Part shown: positions 43,181-48,786 of the stretch, piece by piece | How positions within the stretch are numbered: position 1 is the first letter of the stretch | Layout: every line of letters begins with the position of its first letter | Assembly (NCBI GenBank): GCA_934481445.1 | Contig: CAKSPC010000015.1 | Span: forward strand, 1 to 48,786 | Length of the DNA: 48,786 nt | Origin: an uncultured Oscillospiraceae bacterium | GTDB taxonomy: Bacteria > Bacillota > Clostridia > Oscillospirales > Ruminococcaceae | Direction of reading: 5' to 3' | Notes under the pieces: generated by a model | Database searches by the model: none | What the model was told of the DNA's origin: nothing | Seen by the model: only the letters and a program-made list of their open reading frames with translations | Translations under genes and position numbers: made by a program

Positions 43181-44677
43181 TTGAAATTCAAAAGATTTGA
43201 CGTCATTATCGTCGGCACAGGCATCTCGGGTATCTATGCGGCGCTCAACCTCGACCGCTCGCTGAAGATACTCATGCTTTCCAAGCGCGAGCTTACGCTC
43301 TGCAATTCCGCGCTGGCACAGGGCGGCGTTGCCGCTGTCATGGACAAGGAAAACGACAGCTACGACCTGCATATAAAGGATACCCTCATCGCGGGACATT
43401 ATAAGAACAACCTTGATAACGTCAAGATACTTGTCGAGCAGGGACCCACGGACGTAATGCGTCTTAAGGAAAAGTACGGCGTTGAATTCGACCTCAAGCA
43501 GGACGGCAGCATTGAGCTCACCCGCGAGGGAGGACACTCCCGCCGCCGTATTGCGCACCACAAGGACACCACGGGATTTGAAATTGAAACCAACCTTATC
43601 AAGCAGGTGCAGGAGCTTAAAAACGTTACTGTCGTCAACAACTCCGTGCTCTGCCGCCTTGAAAGAAGCGACGGAATGTTCTTCGCGGACGTCCTCGCGC
43701 ACAACGATATCCCCGACGGACAGGAGCACCGGTATTACTGCGCCGACGCGGTAATACTCGCGACAGGCGGTATCGGAAGAGTTTATGATTTCACCACCAA
43801 CTCTGCCATTGCGACCGGCGACGGCATCCAGCTTGCATATAACCTCGGTGCGGAGATAAAGAACCTCAGCTATGTGCAGTTCCACCCCACGGCATTCGCC
43901 GACAGGAAGAACCGCGAGTGCTTCCTCATTTCCGAGGCGGTGCGCGGCGAGGGCGCATATCTTCTCAACTGCCACAAGGAGCGTTTTATGCAGAAATACG
44001 AGCCAGAGCGCAAGGAGCTTGCTCCCCGCGACGTGGTTTCCGAATGCATGATGAAAGAACAGGCGCTGACGGGCAGCGACGAATTCTGGCTGGATATTTC
44101 CTATAAGGATCCCGAGTTTGTAAAGGGGCACTTCCCGATGATATACGGCAAGGTGCTTGAAAAGGGATACGATATGACAAAGGAGCCTTTCCCCGTTTAT
44201 CCCTGCCAGCACTATCTTATGGGCGGAATAAATGTCGACGGAAAGGGCGCGACAAATATCCCCGGGCTGTATGCCGCGGGCGAATGCTCCCACACGGGCG
44301 TTCACGGAAAGAACAGGCTTGCCAGCAACTCCCTGCTGGAAGCGCTGGTGTTCTCCCGCCTGATCGCCGAGGATATCACAAAGAACCGCCGCGAGGACGA
44401 CCGTGATACCGTTGAGTACCCGATGTCCTCCCCCGCGGGCAAGCCGCTTCCCCACGGAATCCGCACGGAGATACGCCACATCATGCAGAAAGCGTACTTC
44501 ATCAAGCCGAATTACGAGGAAGCCGAAAAGGGTCTTGCGCGCATAAAGGAGCTCAAGGATCAGGTTTACAACAGCGGCTACGCCATAACCGCCGACTTTG
44601 TTGAAACCAAGTCCCTTGTCACCGTTGCGTACATAATCCTCACGGAAGTTATCGAAAGAAAGGACGAAAAAGAATGA
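43181..44677 (+). CDS. nadB: L-aspartate oxidase
   Basis: This 498-aa flavoprotein oxidises aspartate to iminoaspartate, the first step of NAD synthesis, and can use fumarate as acceptor under anaerobic conditions. It begins with the FAD loop FDVIIVGTGISGIYAAL and contains NSALAQGGVAAVMD, VILATGGIGRVYDFTTN, VQFHPTAFADR, EAVRGEGAYLLN and GECSHTGVHGKNRLASNSLLE. Start TTG 43181 has AAAGAAAGG upstream and no better ATG exists. It overlaps nadC by 4 nt. nadA, needed for the next step, is not in the window. Confidence 0.94.
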   Translation: MKFKRFDVIIVGTGISGIYAALNLDRSLKILMLSKRELTLCNSALAQGGVAAVMDKENDSYDLHIKDTLIAGHYKNNLDNVKILVEQGPTDVMRLKEKYGVEFDLKQDGSIELTREGGHSRRRIAHHKDTTGFEIETNLIKQVQELKNVTVVNNSVLCRLERSDGMFFADVLAHNDIPDGQEHRYYCADAVILATGGIGRVYDFTTNSAIATGDGIQLAYNLGAEIKNLSYVQFHPTAFADRKNRECFLISEAVRGEGAYLLNCHKERFMQKYEPERKELAPRDVVSECMMKEQALTGSDEFWLDISYKDPEFVKGHFPMIYGKVLEKGYDMTKEPFPVYPCQHYLMGGINVDGKGATNIPGLYAAGECSHTGVHGKNRLASNSLLEALVFSRLIAEDITKNRREDDRDTVEYPMSSPAGKPLPHGIRTEIRHIMQKAYFIKPNYEEAEKGLARIKELKDQVYNSGYAITADFVETKSLVTVAYIILTEVIERKDEKE

Positions 44678-45513
44678 TACTGCTACCCTTTTACGTTGAC
44701 GATATCATAAAGACCGCCCTCACCGAGGACATAAATTATATCGACTCCACCGCCGACCTGCTTATCCCCGAGGACAGCATTTCCGAAGCTTATTTCATGT
44801 CCAAGGCGGACGGCGTTGTCGCGGGTCTTGAGGTAGCGCTGCGCGTGTTTACTATACTTGACCCCGAGATGAAGATAAAGTGCTATTTCAAGGATGGCGA
44901 CGAAGTGAAGTACGGCGACATTATCGCCGAATTCAGCGGCCACACCCGACTTATGCTCAAGGCGGAGCGCACATCGCTGAATATCCTCCAGCACATGAGC
45001 GGAATCGCTTCCTATACTCACAAGTGCGTTGAGCTTGTAAAGGGCACCAACGCTTCCATTACTGACACAAGAAAGACCCTGCCGGGTCTGCGTGCGCTCC
45101 AGAAGTACGCGGTGACCGCCGGCGGCGGAAGAAACCACCGCTACAACCTCACTGACGCGGCAATGCTCAAGGACAACCACATCGACGCATACGGCGGTAT
45201 CACCGCAGCTGTAGACGCCCTGCGCAAAAAGGCCGGTCATATGCTTCAGATAGAGGTAGAAACCCGCACTCTTGACGAGGTGCGCGAAGCCCTTGCCTGC
45301 GGCGTTAATGTCATCATGCTTGACAATATGGACTGCCCCACCATGGCGGAAGCAGTTCGCATCGTCGACCACAGGGCAAAGCTCGAGGCAAGCGGAAATG
45401 TTACCATGGAAAACATCCGCGAGGTCGCCGAAACAGGCGTTGATATCATATCCCTCGGCGCGCTGACACACAGCGTAAAGGCGTTTGATATCTCCATGAA
45501 GTGGAAGAAGTAA
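44674..45513 (+). CDS. nadC: Quinolinate phosphoribosyltransferase (nicotinate-nucleotide pyrophosphorylase)
   Basis: This 279-aa enzyme turns quinolinate and PRPP into nicotinate mononucleotide. Motifs: LTEDINYIDSTADLLIP, LKAERTSLNILQHMSGIA, ITDTRKTLPGLRALQKYAVTAGGGRNHRYNLTDAAMLKDNHI and VIMLDNMDCPTMAEAV. The ATG overlaps the nadB stop (ATGA). A terminator at 45527-45557 follows, so the operon is nadB-nadC only. Confidence 0.96.
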   Translation: MILLPFYVDDIIKTALTEDINYIDSTADLLIPEDSISEAYFMSKADGVVAGLEVALRVFTILDPEMKIKCYFKDGDEVKYGDIIAEFSGHTRLMLKAERTSLNILQHMSGIASYTHKCVELVKGTNASITDTRKTLPGLRALQKYAVTAGGGRNHRYNLTDAAMLKDNHIDAYGGITAAVDALRKKAGHMLQIEVETRTLDEVREALACGVNVIMLDNMDCPTMAEAVRIVDHRAKLEASGNVTMENIREVAETGVDIISLGALTHSVKAFDISMKWKK

Positions 45514-45526
45514 AATAAATGCAACG

Positions 45527-45557
45527 CGGCTGTTCGTTTAATGCGAACAGCCGTTTT
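45527..45557 (+). terminator. nadC terminator
   Basis: CGGCTGTTCG (45527-45536) pairs with CGAACAGCCG (45544-45553), 7-nt loop, then TTTT. Confidence 0.9.
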
Positions 45558-45688
45558 GCACTTTGTTATTTCCGCACGCCGTAAAACAAGATATCATAAT
45601 AAGCATAAAATCTCTGCATCACATAGAAATTTTATGTTTTTTCTTATTATATTGCAGAATATTCTATTCATTAAGCGGATATTCTTAT

Positions 45689-45723
45689 TAACAGATAGTT
45701 TTTATTTATAGTGTATCCTGTTA
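45689..45723. promoter_or_regulatory. Inverted repeat upstream of the XRE regulator
   Basis: TAACAG (45689-45694) and CTGTTA (45718-45723) flank the region about 20 bp before the XRE start. This could be an autoregulatory site. No convincing sigma-A promoter was found in 45560-45743, which is AT-rich and otherwise without features. Confidence 0.3.
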
Positions 45724-45743
45724 TCATGTAATGGGGTGATGAA

Positions 45744-46064
45744 ATGACGATAGATTACAGCGAGATTGGAAAACGCATTGCCGCGCGCCGCAAGGAACTC
45801 GGGCTGAAACAATATCAGGTATGCGAAATGATAGACGTGAACTACAAATACCTTTCCAACCTTGAAACAGGTCGTTCCGCGCCGAGCCTTGAGCTTATCA
45901 TGAGCCTGTGCCGCGCGCTTGACACCACGCCCGACCGCCTGCTTACAGGCACCGACGCTCAGCCTGTTTCGCCGGAGAACATCACGGACAAAATAAAGGC
46001 GCTGAACGAAAAAAATCGTCAGCTCCTCGGGGATTTTATTGATCTTCTGATCAAAAATCAGTAA
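45744..46064 (+). CDS. XRE-family helix-turn-helix regulator
   Basis: This 106-aa protein has a Cro/CI-type HTH at residues 5-65 (IGKRIAARRKELGLKQYQVCEMIDVNYKYLSNLETGRSAPSLELIMSLCRALDTTPDRLL), followed by a short helical tail (PENITDKIKALNEKNRQLLGDFIDLLI) that may dimerise. Targets are unknown. GGGGTGATGAA precedes the ATG. The adjacent 86-aa gene follows in the same direction after 67 bp. Confidence 0.87.
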   Translation: MTIDYSEIGKRIAARRKELGLKQYQVCEMIDVNYKYLSNLETGRSAPSLELIMSLCRALDTTPDRLLTGTDAQPVSPENITDKIKALNEKNRQLLGDFIDLLIKNQ

Positions 46065-46131
46065 TATTTTTAAAAATCTGCCGACAATTATATTAGCAGG
46101 CAGAATAATCAAACACAGAAAGGATAACACC

Positions 46132-46392
46132 ATGGCAGACGCAATTGAATTCAGATACGACACACAGCTTCTTATCGACGGGCAGGGACTTGACGAGGAC
46201 GAGATCTTCGACTACATAACCCAGCATTTTATCGGCGACTCTCTCCTTGTGGTTGCGGACGACGACGTTGCAAAGCTCCACTACCACACAAACGAGCCCT
46301 GGAAGGTGCTGGAATACTGCCGCACCCTCGGCGAGATATACGATATCGTCGTTGAGGATATGGACAGGCAGTCCCGCGGACTGAAGGGTTAA
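46132..46392 (+). CDS. Stand-alone FakA/YloV C-terminal-like domain protein
   Basis: This 86-aa protein (IEFRYDTQLLIDGQGLDEDEIFDYITQHFIGDSLLVVADDDVAKLHYHTNEPWKVLEYCRTLGEIYDIVVEDM) closely resembles the domain after the DAK2 kinase domain in FakA/YloV, where the pattern [28 protein letters not shown] recurs. In FakA this region works with the kinase and DegV-type fatty-acid-binding partners. Here there is no kinase domain in the gene and none nearby. It could be a regulator or a partner of a FakA encoded elsewhere; this is inferred. AAAGGATAACACC precedes the ATG, and a terminator follows. Confidence 0.7.
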   Translation: MADAIEFRYDTQLLIDGQGLDEDEIFDYITQHFIGDSLLVVADDDVAKLHYHTNEPWKVLEYCRTLGEIYDIVVEDMDRQSRGLKG

Positions 46393-46410
46393 ATGCAACA
46401 CCTTAAAAGG

Positions 46411-46442
46411 AAATCTCCCCGAAAAAATCTGGGAGATTTTTT
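46411..46442 (+). terminator. Terminator after the 86-aa gene
   Basis: AAATCTCCC (46411-46419) pairs with GGGAGATTT (46431-46439) and runs into TTTTTT. It lies at the end of the convergent minus-strand NfeD-like gene. Confidence 0.88.
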
Positions 46443-47034
46443 ATACTGTTTCTGAAAATTTATCATCATCAAAAAGCACATCGCAGAAATGCTCTTCGCT
46501 CTCGACGAAACACAACCCATCCTCGCAGTATATCACGATGACTGCGGTCTTTTCCGGGAGGTAACGCCCGTTTGCCGATACAGCGCTGAAGCTGTACCGC
46601 CGCTTTCCGTGCTGAACGCTGATAGTGCCGTAACCGTCCGGGTCGATGTCCTCGGTCACGATGCCGCTCATTCCCTCGAGCTCGTCCGCGCGTGGCTCTC
46701 CGCTTTTGTTCAGGCGGAAATACAGCGGTGCGAACACCGTGCTCAGCATAAAATTGAACGCCAGCGCGCCTATCGCCGCCAGCGGCAGTGATATCCACCC
46801 CGCCACGCCCGCGCTGTCGATAAGCAGCCCTATGACCGACCCGACAAAAACAAACACCACCATGCGCAGCATATTTTTCGGGAATATAGTCTGCCATTCA
46901 ATGCGGCTCTTCCGTTCGGTGAAAAGCTCCCCCGCGGACGGGAAAAGCGACTTTCCGAAAAAAAGCCACACCACCAGCTGTACCGCCAGATACGCCCCCG
47001 AAACCACCGCGAGCAGAATATAAAAGCTTGTCAT
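46441..47034 (-). CDS. NfeD-like membrane protein
   Basis: This 197-aa protein has an N-terminal helix (FYILLAVVSGAYLAVQLVVWLFFG), a second hydrophobic hairpin (MLRMVVFVFVGSVIGLLIDSAGVAGWISLPLAAIGALAFNFML) and a soluble C-terminal part with an OB-fold pattern (GMSGIVTEDIDPDGYGTISVQHGKRRYSFSAVSANGRYLPEKTAVIVIYCEDGLCFVE), as in NfeD-type proteins. Family members associate with membrane-microdomain or protease systems, but no flotillin or protease gene is adjacent. It begins 3 nt after the CNNM transporter gene. The function is not established. Confidence 0.65.
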   Translation of the reverse strand: MTSFYILLAVVSGAYLAVQLVVWLFFGKSLFPSAGELFTERKSRIEWQTIFPKNMLRMVVFVFVGSVIGLLIDSAGVAGWISLPLAAIGALAFNFMLSTVFAPLYFRLNKSGEPRADELEGMSGIVTEDIDPDGYGTISVQHGKRRYSFSAVSANGRYLPEKTAVIVIYCEDGLCFVESEEHFCDVLFDDDKFSETV

Positions 47035-47037
47035 GCG

Positions 47038-48297
47038 TTAATCTTCTTCCACAGGTTTTTCCTTGATTTTAAAACGAACTCTGTTCACCCGCAGGTTCGC
47101 CGCCTCGAGTACCGTAACGACGAAATCCTCCGTTTCGGTGACATCGCCGTTCTTTGGGATATTTCCAAAAAGTTCCAACACCCAACCAGCAACGGTGTGT
47201 GCCTCACTCTCAATGTCTACGTTTATATCGCGGTTGGAAAGGTAACGGCGCAGGCTGTTCAGCGATACATCGCCATATACCTCGAATTCCGTGTCGCTTA
47301 CGGCGGTGACGGGGCTCTTTACCTCGTCGCTTTCGTCCCATATCTCGCCGACAAGCTCCTCAAGAAGATCCTCCATCGTGACGATGCCGAGGGTTCCTCC
47401 GTGCTGATCCAGCACCACGCTCATGTGGCATTTCTGCTTCTGCATCATTTTAAGCACTTCGCTTATCTTCAGCAGGTGCGGGATATACAGCGTTTCCTGC
47501 ATAAGCTCGCGCACCGTAAGGTCTGTGCCGCGCTTTTCGTACTCTCTGAAAAAGTCCTTTTCGGTGATTATTCCTACGATGTTATCCAGCGTTTTCTCGT
47601 AAACGGGCATTCGCGAATATTCCTCCGACAGGAATTTCTCGCGAACTTCCTCCGCACCGTCCGTTACTTCAACGGCGGTTATGCTTACGCGGGGTGTGAT
47701 TATCTCGTCGACGGTTATCTCATCAAACTGAAGTGCGCTGCGCACAAGATTGCTCTCCTGCTGTTCAAGCACGCCCTCGTCCTCGATCTCGTCGATTATC
47801 GCCATAAGCTCCTCCTCCGTCACGCTGACGGAGCTTTTCTTATGGATAAGCTTTGAAATGCCCTTTTTCAGCATGATGAAGAATGCGGAAAATGGCGTGA
47901 AAATTATCATCATGAACGACAGCACCGCGGAAATCGCAATGCAGATGGGCTCCGCAAAGTCCTTTGCAATGGATTTCGGCAGTATCTCGCCGAAAATCAG
48001 TACCACCACAGTTGTGATGATAGTCGCGGCAAGAGAGCCGTAATGCTCGCCGAGAAGCGACACCGCAAGCATGGTCGCGATGGACGACGTTGCAATATTA
48101 ACGACATTGTTTCCGATAAGTATTGTGGTCAGCGCCTTGTCATACTTTTTAAGTATCTTAAGCGCTCGCTCCGCGCCGCGGGAGCCGTTTTCCGACATAC
48201 TTTTCAGACGTATCCTGTTGACGCTCGAAAACGCAGTTTCCGCCGCGGAAAAGAACGCCGACATCATTATAAGTATTAAAATAAGAATGAACTGCAT
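47038..48297 (-). CDS. HlyC/CorC-family (CNNM-type) transporter
   Basis: This 419-aa protein has an N-terminal DUF21 domain of four membrane segments (MQFILILILIMMSAFFSAAETAFSSVNRIRLKSM and TTILIGNNVVNIATSSIATMLAV), tandem CBS domains (ITPRVSITAVEVTDGAEEVREKFLSEEYSRMPVYEKTLDNIVGII and LLKISEVLKMMQKQKCHMSVVLDQHGGTLGIVTMEDLLEELVGEIWDE), and a C-terminal CorC_HlyC domain. CNNM proteins export Mg2+ or Co2+; CBS domains bind adenine nucleotides. It follows the ArsC-like gene by 6 nt. Confidence 0.93.
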   Translation of the reverse strand: MQFILILILIMMSAFFSAAETAFSSVNRIRLKSMSENGSRGAERALKILKKYDKALTTILIGNNVVNIATSSIATMLAVSLLGEHYGSLAATIITTVVVLIFGEILPKSIAKDFAEPICIAISAVLSFMMIIFTPFSAFFIMLKKGISKLIHKKSSVSVTEEELMAIIDEIEDEGVLEQQESNLVRSALQFDEITVDEIITPRVSITAVEVTDGAEEVREKFLSEEYSRMPVYEKTLDNIVGIITEKDFFREYEKRGTDLTVRELMQETLYIPHLLKISEVLKMMQKQKCHMSVVLDQHGGTLGIVTMEDLLEELVGEIWDESDEVKSPVTAVSDTEFEVYGDVSLNSLRRYLSNRDINVDIESEAHTVAGWVLELFGNIPKNGDVTETEDFVVTVLEAANLRVNRVRFKIKEKPVEED

Positions 48298-48303
48298 ATA
48301 AGT

Positions 48304-48636
48304 TTACTCCCATTCCTTCCAAACATCGGGGCAGTAACCCGTTGTGGCCTGCCTGCCGTTGCGCACTATCGGGGTTTTGTATAACTTCGGGTTTTCCGCG
48401 AGCTTTTCGGGCTTCGCGTCATCGTAAAGATACTTGATATCCGCATAGTCGCGGGCTTTTTCATCTATGACCTTATCTATGCCGCCAAGAGCCCGCACAA
48501 TGCTGTCAAGCTCTCCCTTGCTGAGTCCTTTTGCAAGGATATCCACATACTGATATTTTATGCCGCGCTCCTTGAAATATCTCTCCGCCTTTTTGGTGTC
48601 AAAGCACTTAGATTTTCCGAATATCTGAATATTCAC
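48304..48636 (-). CDS. ArsC/Spx-like thioredoxin-fold protein
   Basis: This 110-aa protein has the ArsC/Spx/YffB fold: QIFGKSKCFDTKKAERYFKERGIKYQYVDI with a single Cys and Lys (CxxxK), then the PIVRNGRQATTGYCPDVWKEW end. It lacks the CxxC of Spx, so it may be a YusI/Yffb-like reductase instead of an RNA polymerase regulator. Start GTG 48636 overlaps the stop of the upstream HAD gene (TGA 48633-48635); GGGGAGG precedes it. Arsenate activity is not implied. Confidence 0.85.
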   Translation of the reverse strand: MNIQIFGKSKCFDTKKAERYFKERGIKYQYVDILAKGLSKGELDSIVRALGGIDKVIDEKARDYADIKYLYDDAKPEKLAENPKLYKTPIVRNGRQATTGYCPDVWKEWE

Positions 48637-48786
48637 GAAATATCCTCCCCAAATACATACTTCCGTATCGACTTTGTAACGCCGCAGTCGTTGTTACTCG
48701 GAGCAATGAAGCGGCAGAGCTTTTTAACGTCCTCGTGGCCGTTTTCCATGCAGAAGCTCCATTCCGCCGCCTTCAGCATTTCAACA
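48633..48786 (-). CDS. HAD-family (Cof-type) phosphatase, C-terminal end only
   Basis: The last 50 codons of a gene run in from the right edge. The sequence MLKAAEWSFCMENGHEDVKKLCRFIAPSNNDCGVTKSIRKYV matches the C-terminal end of Cof-type HAD phosphatases, where MENA-like residues and SNxxxGV are characteristic. These hydrolyse sugar phosphates or flavin phosphates in the cytosol. Its stop overlaps the GTG of the ArsC-like gene, so the genes are coupled. The active-site DxD motifs are outside the window. Confidence 0.75.
   Translation of the reverse strand, partial: VEMLKAAEWSFCMENGHEDVKKLCRFIAPSNNDCGVTKSIRKYVFGEDIS

Overview
This window looks like chromosomal DNA from an anaerobic, mid-GC member of the Clostridia, most likely an Oscillospirales/Ruminococcaceae-type gut bacterium. 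That is inferred from gene content: AdhE, type III glutamine synthetase, a CIRCE-controlled hrcA-grpE-dnaK-dnaJ operon, a clustered type II fatty-acid operon, clostridial-style AGGAGG ribosome binding sites and very regular sigma-A promoters (most with exactly 17-bp spacers). No phage, transposase, CRISPR array, rRNA or tRNA was seen. The content is mainly housekeeping; the unusual parts are regulatory sites and a few odd gene architectures.

Layout. 1-5.1 kb (minus): 5' end of adhE with a Rex-type operator on its -10 box, a LysR regulator, a possible tiny lipoprotein or gene remnant, then ilvB-ilvH. 5.2-6.7 kb (plus): a flavodoxin-like protein, two half-size TauE/SafE (TSUP) permease genes overlapping by ATGA, and a 44-codon ORF. 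6.7-10.4 kb (minus): rplJ-rplL with an L10 leader, and glnN with an elaborate upstream region. 10.5-15.5 kb (minus): the heat-shock operon. 15.6-16.5 kb (plus): an SPL-like radical SAM protein. 16.5-20.8 kb (minus): lower-glycolysis operon pgk - pentapeptide/tpiA - gpmI, where the pentapeptide ORF reads in frame into tpiA and an 88-bp nested palindrome lies before gpmI. 20.9-22.3 kb: an inner-membrane GGDEF-EAL protein. 22.4-30.1 kb (minus): fabH-fabG-fabF-accB-fabZ-accC-accD-accA and then acpP. 30.2-34.6 kb (plus): fabD-aroE-aroK-amidohydrolase-fumarase alpha. 34.6-36.4 kb (plus): ECF sigma factor plus a membrane anti-sigma-like protein with a long Asp-rich segment. 36.4-41.7 kb (plus): a PAS-GAF-GGDEF-EAL protein whose catalytic motifs are destroyed, a RodA/FtsW-family protein and galactokinase. 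41.8-45.6 kb: hflX (minus) divergent from nadB-nadC (plus). 45.7-46.4 kb (plus): an XRE regulator and an 86-aa stand-alone FakA/YloV C-terminal-like domain. 46.4-48.8 kb (minus): a HAD phosphatase (partial), an ArsC/Spx-like protein, a HlyC/CorC (CNNM) transporter and an NfeD-like membrane protein.

Functional themes: fermentative redox control (AdhE with a Rex box), branched-chain amino acid synthesis, nitrogen assimilation, proteostasis, lower glycolysis, near-complete fatty-acid synthesis (no enoyl-ACP reductase in the window), part of the shikimate pathway, and quinolinate-to-NAD synthesis (no nadA in the window). The items best worth a second look are the pentapeptide/TPI in-frame nesting, the Asp-rich anti-sigma protein, the 88-bp palindrome, the glnN leader with mutually exclusive hairpins and the catalytically degenerate GGDEF-EAL receptor. 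All functional assignments rest on reading motifs by eye; no database search was run.
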